Positions 1 to 7,049 of a stretch of 13,749 nt of DNA are shown in pieces (within the stretch, counting starts at the first letter, position 1; each line of letters starts with the position of its first letter). The translations under genes were made by a program, and so were the position numbers. Origin of the DNA: an uncultured Acidimicrobium sp. (GTDB lineage Bacteria; Actinomycetota; Acidimicrobiia; Acidimicrobiales; Ilumatobacteraceae). The DNA is taken from the NCBI GenBank assembly GCA_903850275.1, contig CAINLH010000248.1:1-13749 (forward strand). Direction: 5' to 3'. The notes beneath the pieces were generated by a model that worked only from the letters and a program-made list of their open reading frames with translations, was not told the origin of the DNA and searched no databases.

Positions 1-504
1 AAGCGCACGGCTGAACTCAATTTCGATGGCTATGGCATCGGCGGATTGTCGGTTGGTGAGACCCGCGAACAAATGATTCCAGCCCTTGCAGCCGCCCTTG
101 CCCATCTACCTACGGATCGACCCCGCTATTTGATGGGCGTGGGGGATCCAGCATCATTGGTTGAAGCGGTGAATCTAGGCGTCGATCAGTTCGACTGTGT
201 GTTGCAAACCAGGCTTGGCCGGCATGGCACGGCGTTGACATCATCTGGCAGGGTCAATCTCAAGCGGTCTTAATTTACTCTTAGCGAGGATCCGATTGAT
301 GCAACGTGTAGATGTATGGTCTGCAGTCGCCACACCCGTGGTTACATTCGTCACTTGTTTCAGGTGGGTGAGCCAACCGCGTCGCGATTGGTGTCAGTTC
401 ACAACATTGCTTGGACGATTAACTTTATGAATCTAATGAGAAAAGCCATTTTGGAAGCTCGTTTTGCACAGTTCCGGCAATCAACATTGGCCATCTGGGG
501 CTAG
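1..504 (+). pseudogene. tgt: tRNA-guanine transglycosylase (Tgt), 3' part, interrupted by an in-frame TAA
   Basis: This is the C-terminal part of bacterial Tgt, which swaps guanine-34 of GUN-anticodon tRNAs for preQ1 in queuosine synthesis. The gene begins before the window. Frame 1 reads the substrate-pocket motif GGLSVGE, then RYLMGVG, then FDCV with the nucleophilic Asp at 193-195, then RHGTA. A TAA at 271-273 then stops translation after NLKRS. The same frame continues for 76 codons with the expected ending: the zinc ligands CxCxxC (Cys codons at 307, 313, 322), RGYIRHLF, the fourth zinc ligand His (400-402, in SVHN), and a TAG at 502-504. Spacing between NLK and the first zinc Cys equals that of normal Tgt, so this is a substitution at a usually basic position (NAR/NAK), not a frameshift. 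The usual Pro of the DCVxPTR motif is Gln (205-207). The truncated product would lack the whole zinc site. It could be a recent nonsense mutation or a sequence error; family identity is very secure. Confidence 0.85.
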
Positions 505-541
505 TCCGCTGGCACTGCCGTTGCGTATAGAGTGACACCTT

Positions 542-886
542 ATGTTTAACGCACTGAACCTTTTGTCCGCCGCCGAAACCACAAACAGTGGAGGTTCCAT
601 CCTCGGGATGCTTCCGCTGATTGCCATTTTTGCCGCCATGTACTTTCTGTTGTTGCGTCCCCAACGCAAGCGCCAGAAGGAGACTCGCAACCTGCAATCA
701 AGTTTGCAAGAAGGCGACGAGATCGTAATGTCATCCGGCATCTACGGTTGGATTTCTTCGGTTGAAGACAACTATTTCTGGGTTGAGATTGCCAAGGACA
801 CCGAAATTAGGGTTTCGAAGAGCGCGGTTGCCAACCGAATCTCGACGAATTCGCAAGGTTCAGACAATTCGGAAGAGAAAAAGTAA
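542..886 (+). CDS. yajC: YajC, Sec translocon accessory subunit
   Basis: Small single-span membrane protein of 114 residues that associates with SecD-SecF in the holotranslocon at the cytoplasmic membrane. Residues about 19-38 form the hydrophobic segment. They are followed directly by the family's basic signature RPQRKRQKE (39-47) and a cytoplasmic domain with the usual pattern (GDEIVMSSGIYG at 58-69, then EIRVSKSAV at 88-96). The tail is polar and charged (NSQGSDNSEEKK). Length is typical of the family. The ATG at 542 has only a weak purine-rich stretch before it (GAGTGA). It lies 37 bp after the tgt stop and 28 bp before secD, the common tgt-yajC-secD-secF order. Its stop codon sits at the left edge of an inverted repeat. 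Confidence 0.95.
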   Translation: MFNALNLLSAAETTNSGGSILGMLPLIAIFAAMYFLLLRPQRKRQKETRNLQSSLQEGDEIVMSSGIYGWISSVEDNYFWVEIAKDTEIRVSKSAVANRISTNSQGSDNSEEKK

Positions 887-905
887 CGACCGCGATCGCG
901 TCGTT
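885..905. repeat. Inverted repeat over the yajC stop codon, in the yajC-secD gap
   Basis: AACGAC (885-890) is the exact reverse complement of GTCGTT (900-905). Between them lie one unpaired C (891) and the self-complementary octamer GCGATCGC (892-899). In RNA this could form a GC-rich hairpin starting within the yajC TAA codon (884-886) and ending 9 nt before the secD ATG. No T-tract follows, so an intrinsic terminator is unlikely. Attenuation, RNA processing or transcript stabilisation are possible; no function can be shown from the sequence. Confidence 0.6.
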
Positions 906-914
906 GTCTGATTC

Positions 915-2411
915 ATGGTTCGCCGTTTAGTTATTTCCCTTGTTGGGGTAGTAGTTATCGTTTTTGGTCTGTTTGCTGCCAATTTGGTTGCGGGTAATGT
1001 CCCCTCATTGGGCCTCGACTTGCAGGGCGGTGCATCAATCACATTGCAGCCCGAGGGTGAATATGACGCAATTGCGCTAGATGTTGCCATCAACATCATT
1101 CGTTCTCGAGTCGACTCGATCGGAGTCGCCGAGCCCGAAATCATCCGCCAAGGAGACACAGTTGTTGTCAACCTGCCCGGCGTAGATGATCAGCAACGAG
1201 CGCTGGACATTATTGGTCGGCAGGGTCAAGTGTTGCTTCGCCCTGTACTTCAGGCTGGCACGCTCGACACATCTGCAACAACCACCTTGCCTGGCCAAAC
1301 AACAATTCCTTCAGATTCGACACTGCCGGGCGCGGCAAGCGGCCCTGGCAACGCACGTGTACGAGGTGCTGCAACTACAACGCTTCCACCTTCATCCGAT
1401 GCATCTGCACCAAATATTCAGGTTTCGGATGATCCAAATGATCCTTCGGTTAATGCCGTTCTCACAGACGGTAAGGGTGGTGCGTTCCTCGTTGGTCCCG
1501 CAGGTGCAGATGGTCTGGTGTTCACGAATGATGCAACTGCAGAAGTAAGTAATGGAAATTGGGTCGTCAATGTCGGTTTGCAGGACGGCCCAACTGGTGC
1601 TGATCTTTGGAATGCACTAACAACCAAGTGCTTCAATCGTGATGCGGTTTGCCCAACCGGCCAGATCGCAATCGTCCTGGACGGCAAAGTGATTTCTGCT
1701 CCAGTCGTTCAGGAAGCCATCTTCTCGGGCGGCACTGTTCAAATCTCTGGTGACTTCACACAAGCCGAAGCCCGCGACCTCGCAAAGATCCTGGAGTTTG
1801 GTGCTGTTCCAGTCAAGTTTGCCGTTGCAACAGTTCAAACAGTCTCACCAACGTTGGGTAAAGACTCGCTGCGTGCCGCAATCATTTCAGGGCTTGTCGG
1901 TGTGCTGCTCGTAGTTTTGTTTTTCTTCTTTTACTACCGCCTGTTAACAATCGTTATTCTCGGCGGTCTCACCATTTCTTTTTCTTTGTTGTGGAGCGTT
2001 GTTGCGTTTCTCTCCAAGACCAACGGCCTTGCGCTTACCCTTTCTGGCGTTGCTGGAATTATCGTTTCGATCGGTGTAACAGTCGACTCGTACGTTGTGT
2101 TCTTCGAGAAGATGAAAGACGAATTGCAGTCGGGCAAAACCCTGCGTGGTTCGGCTCAACGGAGCTTCGCTTCGGCATGGCGGACAATTTTGGCCGCCGA
2201 CACCGTGTCGTTTCTCGGAGCTATCACGCTGTGGTGGCTAACTGTCGGTTCGGTTCGTGGCTTCGCTTTCTTCCTTGGCCTATCTACTCTGTGCGACGTA
2301 ATAGTTGCGTATTCGTTCACTAGGCCTTCGGTCCTTCTGCTTGCCCGTACACGTTTGCTTAATGGTCGGAAGGTCTTGGGAGTGCGAATGTCGGAAGGGG
2401 TTGCCCAATGA
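915..2411 (+). CDS. secD: SecD, protein translocase subunit
   Basis: Membrane subunit of SecDF, the proton-driven motor that helps pull preproteins out of SecYEG. It has 498 residues. TM1 spans about 5-27. The D1 motif GLDLQGG is at 33-39. A large extracytoplasmic domain holds a Thr/Pro/Ser/Ala-rich low-complexity linker at about 118-170, and then CFNRDAVC (Cys239, Cys246, a possible disulfide) before IAIVLDGKVISAP (251-263). The C-terminal half has five hydrophobic spans (about 318-475). TM4 carries GIIVSIGVTVDSYVVFFEKM (381-400), with the membrane Asp (391) tied to proton transport in this family; the SY in place of the proteobacterial AN is the actinobacterial form. ATG 915 is the only sensible start, but no Shine-Dalgarno sequence precedes it. 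The stop overlaps the secF start by 4 bp (ATGA). Confidence 0.97.
   Translation: MVRRLVISLVGVVVIVFGLFAANLVAGNVPSLGLDLQGGASITLQPEGEYDAIALDVAINIIRSRVDSIGVAEPEIIRQGDTVVVNLPGVDDQQRALDIIGRQGQVLLRPVLQAGTLDTSATTTLPGQTTIPSDSTLPGAASGPGNARVRGAATTTLPPSSDASAPNIQVSDDPNDPSVNAVLTDGKGGAFLVGPAGADGLVFTNDATAEVSNGNWVVNVGLQDGPTGADLWNALTTKCFNRDAVCPTGQIAIVLDGKVISAPVVQEAIFSGGTVQISGDFTQAEARDLAKILEFGAVPVKFAVATVQTVSPTLGKDSLRAAIISGLVGVLLVVLFFFFYYRLLTIVILGGLTISFSLLWSVVAFLSKTNGLALTLSGVAGIIVSIGVTVDSYVVFFEKMKDELQSGKTLRGSAQRSFASAWRTILAADTVSFLGAITLWWLTVGSVRGFAFFLGLSTLCDVIVAYSFTRPSVLLLARTRLLNGRKVLGVRMSEGVAQ
2393..2400 (+). promoter_or_regulatory. Shine-Dalgarno sequence for secF
   Basis: GGAAGGGG ends 7 nt before the secF ATG at 2408, inside the 3' end of secD. 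Together with the 4-bp ATGA overlap it supports this start and suggests coupled, near-equimolar SecD and SecF synthesis. Confidence 0.7.
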
Positions 2412-3508
2412 GCGGAGTTCTGACTCGCCTGTATCGCGGTGAAACAACCTTCAATTTCGTAGGCCGACGTTGGTGGGGTTTCGGTTTATCGTTATTCCTG
2501 ATCGTCGTAACGATGTTGTCGTTGTTCACTCGAGGCCTCAACCTAGGTATCGACTTTGAGGGTGGAGTCGCTTGGGAGGTTCCCGCAGCGTCAATCACGA
2601 TCGAAGACGTGACTGCAATTCTTGAAGCGAACAAGGTCGATACTGCAGACGCAAAAATTCAATCCTTAAATGGTTCGGATGGATCAAGAATTCGAGTGCA
2701 AGTAGCCGAGCAAACCCCCGAGGTTAAATCGGCAGTACAAAGCGCACTAGCCGAGAAGGCAAAGGTTGATGTTCAAGATGTCAGCGTTTCGTCTGTCAGT
2801 TCATCTTGGGGCCGCAGCATTACGGAAAAGGCAGTGCGAGCACTGCTGATCTTTTTTGTTCTGGTTTCGGTGTTTATTGCATGGCGGTTCGAATGGAAAA
2901 TGGCACTTTCGGCGATTTTGGCGATGGTCCACGACGTGCTGATCAGTGTTGGCGTGTATTCGATTACGGGCCTCGCTGTAACGCCGGCCACGGTAATCGC
3001 ATTCTTGACAATTCTTGGATTTTCTCTTTACGACACAATTGTGGTTTTCGACAAGGTTCATGACAACACTGCGCGATACGCAGCTTCACGTGTTTCTTAT
3101 GCCGATATCACCAACGTTTCAATGAATCAAGTCCTGATGCGTTCCATCAACACTTCGCTTGCAGCGGTTCTGCCGGTGTTGTCTCTGCTCGTTCTTGGCT
3201 CGTGGGTGTTGGGTGCAGTTGCTTTAGAAGAATTTGCAATTGCTTTGTTGGTCGGTCTGTTACTTGGCGCCTATTCGTCAATTTTTGTTGCTACTCCGCT
3301 GTTGGCACAATTCAAGACCCGCGAGTCCAAATACGCGTCTTTGGCTGATGAGATCCATACAGGCTCCGAGATGGCGCGTATTGCCGGATCCGGTAAAAAG
3401 ACGATTCAACGTGTTGCCGCAACCGCGCAAGACTCCGAACGCGAAGTAGTTCTTGCAAGCTCGGCTCTTACGCATCCGCCTCGTCCACGTAAAAAGCGTC
3501 GCCGTTAG
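2408..3508 (+). CDS. secF: SecF, protein translocase subunit
   Basis: Partner of SecD in the SecDF complex, 366 residues. TM1 is at about 23-41, followed by the family motif GIDFEGG (47-53) and a small extracytoplasmic domain (about 54-140). Five further spans follow between about 143 and 302. Conserved motifs include HDVLISVG (175-182), the TM4 motif ILGFSLYDTIVVFDKVHDN (202-220) and MNQVLMRSINTS (239-250). The cytoplasmic tail is long and ends in a strongly basic cluster (RPRKKRRR), likely facing nucleic acid or the ribosome, which is inference. The start at 2408 overlaps the secD stop and has a good ribosome binding site. Length and motifs are complete, with no sign of damage. Confidence 0.97.
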   Translation: MSGVLTRLYRGETTFNFVGRRWWGFGLSLFLIVVTMLSLFTRGLNLGIDFEGGVAWEVPAASITIEDVTAILEANKVDTADAKIQSLNGSDGSRIRVQVAEQTPEVKSAVQSALAEKAKVDVQDVSVSSVSSSWGRSITEKAVRALLIFFVLVSVFIAWRFEWKMALSAILAMVHDVLISVGVYSITGLAVTPATVIAFLTILGFSLYDTIVVFDKVHDNTARYAASRVSYADITNVSMNQVLMRSINTSLAAVLPVLSLLVLGSWVLGAVALEEFAIALLVGLLLGAYSSIFVATPLLAQFKTRESKYASLADEIHTGSEMARIAGSGKKTIQRVAATAQDSEREVVLASSALTHPPRPRKKRRR

Positions 3509-3524
3509 TCAACTCAAGTTCCCG

Positions 3525-3530
3525 TACACT
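3525..3530 (+). promoter_or_regulatory. Possible -10 element upstream of relA
   Basis: TACACT fits the bacterial -10 pattern TAnnnT. It lies in the 43-bp secF-relA gap, 10 bp before the relA Shine-Dalgarno sequence. I see no convincing -35 at the right distance, so this is a weak candidate. An internal promoter would let relA-hisS be expressed apart from the sec genes. Confidence 0.22.
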
Positions 3531-3539
3531 TTTAGTTAT

Positions 3540-3545
3540 GGGAGG
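3540..3545 (+). promoter_or_regulatory. Strong Shine-Dalgarno sequence for relA
   Basis: GGGAGG ends 6 nt before the ATG at 3552. It is the best anti-SD match with ideal spacing in the window and fixes the relA start. Confidence 0.85.
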
Positions 3546-3551
3546 CTCTAA

Positions 3552-5786
3552 ATGAGCACAACATCGCGGGTACTGCCATGGCGTCGTAACCAGTCTGCAG
3601 TTAATCAGGAGTTATTGCCGCTCCTCAGTGCGTTCAAACAAAACCACCCGAAGGCATCAATTACGCAAGTGAATGCCGCATACGCAATGGCAAGTTCGGC
3701 TCATAAGCACCAGTCGCGAATGAGTGGTGAACTGTATGTAAGTCATCCTCTGGCTGTCGCCAGGATTGTTGCTGAAATCGGTTTGGACGAAGTCTCTTTG
3801 GTCGCGGCTCTGTTGCATGATGCAGTTGAGGACACCGAAATCACCCTTGCGGATGTAGAGAGCAATTTCGGCGCCGAGATTGCCGGAATTGTTGACGGGC
3901 TGACGAAGTTGGAACGGCTGCAATTCGATTCGCGTGAAGCACAACAGGCAGCGACCATGCGCAAGATGCTCGTTGCGATGGCACGCGACTTAAGGGTTCT
4001 CATTATTAAGCTCGCTGATCGTTTGCACAACATGCGCACGATTGCGTCCGCGCCGATAGATAAACAACGTCGGGTTGCCCAAGAAACGCTCGACATTTAC
4101 GCCCCACTCGCGCATCGTTTGGGAATGCAAGAGATGAAGCAACAGTTGGAGGATCTGTCGTTTGCGGCGCTCTATCCAAAACGATATGCAGAGTTGGATT
4201 ATCTGGTTTCAACACGCGCCCCTGAGCGCGACGTATATCTGGCAAAAGCACTTGGTCAGGTTGATGGTTGGCTGAATGAAGTAAATATCAAGGCAGAACT
4301 GACGGCACGCGGGAAACATCTTTGGAGTTTGTACGAAAAGATGGTGCAAAAAGGTCGGGACTTTGACGAGATTTTTGACCTAATGGCAGTTCGCATCATT
4401 GTTGATTCGGTCAAGGACTGCTATTCGGCACTCGGTTGCATCCACGGACATTGGAAACCTGTGGTCGGCAGGTTTAAGGACTACATCGCAATGCCTAAGT
4501 TCAACCTCTATCAATCTCTGCATACAACAGTGATTGGACCGGGCGGTAAGCCAATAGAGGTGCAAATACGTTCTCGCGATATGCACCAGCGTGCGGAGTG
4601 GGGCGTCGCTTCTCATTGGTCATACAAAGATGGCATCGCGAGCACGGACATCGATTGGCTCAATCGAATCATCGACTGGCAGGACGAAGTATCCGACCCA
4701 AGACAGTTCTTAGAAAGTCTCAAGACCGATCTTGATCAGGACGAGCTGTTCGTTTTCACGCCGAAGGGGAGAGTGGTTTCGCTCCCCGTCAATGCAACTC
4801 CAGTCGATTTTGCGTACGCGGTGCATACGGAGGTCGGTCACTCATGCATTGGGGCCCGCGTCAACGGGCGCTTGGTTCCCCTCGATTCGCTACTCAATTC
4901 TGGCGACACGTGTGAGGTGCTTACGTCCACGGCGGACGAGCCAGGCCCGATGGAGGAGTGGATCAACTCGGTTGTGTCGCCTAAAGCAAAAAGCAAGATT
5001 AAACAATGGTTCTCGCGTGAACGGCTGGAGGACTTGGTCGAGACAGGGCGCGATGATCTTGTCGAACAAATACGTCATTTGGGTATGCCCGTTCAACAGG
5101 TATTGGAATCCGAAGCCTTCAATCTCGAAATGTCGGCAATGAATTACTCTGACGCGGCCGCATTGTTCCTGGCCATTGGTGAAGGTCACGTCGCAGCAGA
5201 TTCATTTGCCAATCGTTTATCCAGGGCATTTGGTGACGGCGAGTTTGGCGAGCAGCTTTCTGTAGGGATGCGCTTTGATTCAGCGGGTTTGGACAGTATT
5301 CAACAGGCCGGAATTCATGTTGAGGGGCTCGACCAGAGCATCGTTCGCTTGTCGAAGTGTTGTACGCCAGTTCCTGGCGACGAGATCATCGGTTTCATCG
5401 TTGCTGATCGCAGCGTAAATGTCCATCGTTCCGACTGCTCAACGGCGATTATGGCCATATCCAACAATGTCGGACGAGTTGTCGATGTGGAGTGGAGCGG
5501 CAACCTGAGGGGCGCCACATTCGTTGCGGCAGTAGAGGTAGTGGCACTGGACCGCTCGCGCCTGCTGAGGGACGTTGCCAATGCCCTCAGCGAGGAGCAC
5601 GTTAATATCGTTGCCTGCACGACCCAAACAGGTCAGGATCGTGTGGCCAAGATGCGCTTCGAGTTCGAATTTGCAGACCCGAGCCATCTGCAGTCGGTGT
5701 TACGAACAATCAAACGGATTGATTCTGTATATGACGCTTATCGTGTGATGTCGGGCGAGCATCCAGCGTCTAATCTTCCTGTGTGA
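3552..5786 (+). CDS. relA: Bifunctional (p)ppGpp synthetase/hydrolase (Rel)
   Basis: Long RelA/SpoT homologue of 744 residues that makes and degrades the alarmone (p)ppGpp in the stringent response. The HD hydrolase domain (about 40-200) keeps SHP with His65, LLHDAVEDT with His89-Asp90, and ADRLHNMRT with Asp156, so hydrolysis should be active. The synthetase domain (about 240-360) has GRDFDEIFD, the acidic/basic discriminator in its bifunctional form RFKD (307-310; RelA-type monofunctional enzymes have ExDD), YQSLHTT (320-326) and EVQIR with the catalytic Glu336. Regulatory parts follow: TGS (about 396-458), a helical region, the zinc-finger/CC segment with Cys603-Cys604 and a ligand-like HRSDC (625-629), and a C-terminal ACT domain (about 656-735). 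The start is set by a strong Shine-Dalgarno sequence. The stop overlaps the hisS start by 4 bp. It is probably the sole Rel of the genome, as in most actinobacteria, but that is inference. Confidence 0.97.
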   Translation: MSTTSRVLPWRRNQSAVNQELLPLLSAFKQNHPKASITQVNAAYAMASSAHKHQSRMSGELYVSHPLAVARIVAEIGLDEVSLVAALLHDAVEDTEITLADVESNFGAEIAGIVDGLTKLERLQFDSREAQQAATMRKMLVAMARDLRVLIIKLADRLHNMRTIASAPIDKQRRVAQETLDIYAPLAHRLGMQEMKQQLEDLSFAALYPKRYAELDYLVSTRAPERDVYLAKALGQVDGWLNEVNIKAELTARGKHLWSLYEKMVQKGRDFDEIFDLMAVRIIVDSVKDCYSALGCIHGHWKPVVGRFKDYIAMPKFNLYQSLHTTVIGPGGKPIEVQIRSRDMHQRAEWGVASHWSYKDGIASTDIDWLNRIIDWQDEVSDPRQFLESLKTDLDQDELFVFTPKGRVVSLPVNATPVDFAYAVHTEVGHSCIGARVNGRLVPLDSLLNSGDTCEVLTSTADEPGPMEEWINSVVSPKAKSKIKQWFSRERLEDLVETGRDDLVEQIRHLGMPVQQVLESEAFNLEMSAMNYSDAAALFLAIGEGHVAADSFANRLSRAFGDGEFGEQLSVGMRFDSAGLDSIQQAGIHVEGLDQSIVRLSKCCTPVPGDEIIGFIVADRSVNVHRSDCSTAIMAISNNVGRVVDVEWSGNLRGATFVAAVEVVALDRSRLLRDVANALSEEHVNIVACTTQTGQDRVAKMRFEFEFADPSHLQSVLRTIKRIDSVYDAYRVMSGEHPASNLPV

Positions 5787-7045
5787 GTTCATTTGCTTCG
5801 AGCCCAGGCACGAGAGACATCCTCTCCCCAGACTCGTCTCGGTGGCGCCAATTTCAATCATCATTTGCCGAGGTAGTCGAGCGTGCCGGGTATCAATACA
5901 TCATTCCACCGATGTTCGAAGAACTTGGTGTGTTTTTGCGTCTGGGAGACTCGACCGAAGTAGTAACTAAGGAAATGTACGACTTTGAAGACAAGGGCGG
6001 TCGGCGCATCGCGCTTCGTCCGGAACAAACTGCAAGCGTCTGTCGAGCGTTTGTAGAACACAGACCGACCACCCCGTGGAAGGTTTGGTACGCGGGCCCC
6101 AACTTTCGTTATGAGAAACCTCAACAAGGTCGCTATCGGCAATTCGATCAGGTTGGGATTGAGGCACTTGGTGTTGATGATCCAATGCTCGACGCAGAAG
6201 TTATTTCGCTGGCAAGTAACTTTTACCAAAAACTTGGACTTCAACAGGTTCAGCTATTCATCAACACGCTTGGTGATGAAGGTGATCGCGATAAGTACAC
6301 AGAGGCGCTTCGTCAGTATTTCACGACGAATGCTGCGCTGCTCAGCGCTGAATCACTAATAACACTTGAGAAGAACCCTCTTCGAGTGCTGGACTCGAAG
6401 CGCACTGAAGACCAGAAAGTCATTAGTGGTGCTCCAACAATCCGTGATTATCTGAGTGATGGAGCTGCAGAGCATTTCAGGTCTGTTCTCGCGGCACTTG
6501 ATGCGATGAACATTAAGTACACATTGTCAGATCGGTTGGTACGTGGCCTCGATTACTACCGCCGCACAACATTCGAGTTCGTCAGCACCGCACTCACCGC
6601 TGCACATACTGCGATAGGCGGAGGAGGGCGCTACGACGGTTTGGTAGAGCAATTGGGCGGTCCAGCCACAGCCGGCATTGGCTTTGCCATTGGTCTCGAC
6701 CGAACGTTGCTGGCATGTGATGCAGAGAACGTCTTTGCCGCGCCGAATACGGATGTTTCGGTGTTTGTTGTTGACACAACAGGCGGCATCCACGCCGCAG
6801 AGTTGTGCCTTTTGCTCCGATCGAACGGAGTTTCCGCAGACCGCGGGTTCGATAATCGCAGTATGAAGGCTCAGATGAAAGCAGCCGATCGTAGCGGTGC
6901 CGCCATTGCCGTGATCATTGGGTCTGATGAGGTAGAGCAGGGAACGGTTGTTATACGTCCGATGGGTGACGGACTGCAGTTCACTTGCCCAAGGTCCAAT
7001 GTATTGGAAACGATTCGATTGGAACTTCAGAAACTAGGCTCTTAG
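5783..7045 (+). CDS. hisS: Histidyl-tRNA synthetase
   Basis: Class II synthetase of 420 residues that attaches histidine to tRNA-His in the cytoplasm. The start GTRDILSP (9-16) is typical. Motif 1 lies at about 34-65 (GYQYIIPPMFEE). ALRPEQT (77-83) binds ATP/histidine. Motif 2 is FRYEKPQQGRYRQF (108-121). The histidine-binding HisA loop is LVRGLDYYRRTTFEF (252-266). Motif 3 is GGGGRYDGLV followed by GIGFAIGLDR (298-307). The anticodon-binding domain occupies about 323-415 and contains the usual FDNRSMKAQMKAADRSGA. The GTG start at 5783 shares 4 bp (GTGA) with the relA stop and has no Shine-Dalgarno sequence, so translation probably depends on ribosomes ending relA. The rel-hisS pairing is common in Gram-positive bacteria. 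Confidence 0.97.
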   Translation: MSSFASSPGTRDILSPDSSRWRQFQSSFAEVVERAGYQYIIPPMFEELGVFLRLGDSTEVVTKEMYDFEDKGGRRIALRPEQTASVCRAFVEHRPTTPWKVWYAGPNFRYEKPQQGRYRQFDQVGIEALGVDDPMLDAEVISLASNFYQKLGLQQVQLFINTLGDEGDRDKYTEALRQYFTTNAALLSAESLITLEKNPLRVLDSKRTEDQKVISGAPTIRDYLSDGAAEHFRSVLAALDAMNIKYTLSDRLVRGLDYYRRTTFEFVSTALTAAHTAIGGGGRYDGLVEQLGGPATAGIGFAIGLDRTLLACDAENVFAAPNTDVSVFVVDTTGGIHAAELCLLLRSNGVSADRGFDNRSMKAQMKAADRSGAAIAVIIGSDEVEQGTVVIRPMGDGLQFTCPRSNVLETIRLELQKLGS

Positions 7046-7049
7046 GTTC

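Noticed and set aside
271..273. TAA as a reassigned sense codon
   Set aside because: yajC, aspS, rarA and the small membrane protein gene all end at TAA where their families end, so TAA is a normal stop here.
316..504. Separate 62-residue ORF starting at ATG 316
   Set aside because: It is the C-terminal zinc-binding part of Tgt in the same frame as the upstream part. The ATG is an internal codon between zinc cysteines, with no ribosome binding site.
521..541. Promoter before yajC (TATAGAGT)
   Set aside because: A -10-like string exists but no -35 is at a suitable distance, and the gap is only 37 bp after tgt. Too weak to call.
885..910. Rho-independent terminator after yajC
   Set aside because: The hairpin is not followed by a T-rich tract, and secD starts 9 nt later in the same direction.
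4732..5142. 136-residue ORF on the plus strand in another frame
   Set aside because: It is embedded in the TGS and helical region of relA, which is conserved in its own frame.
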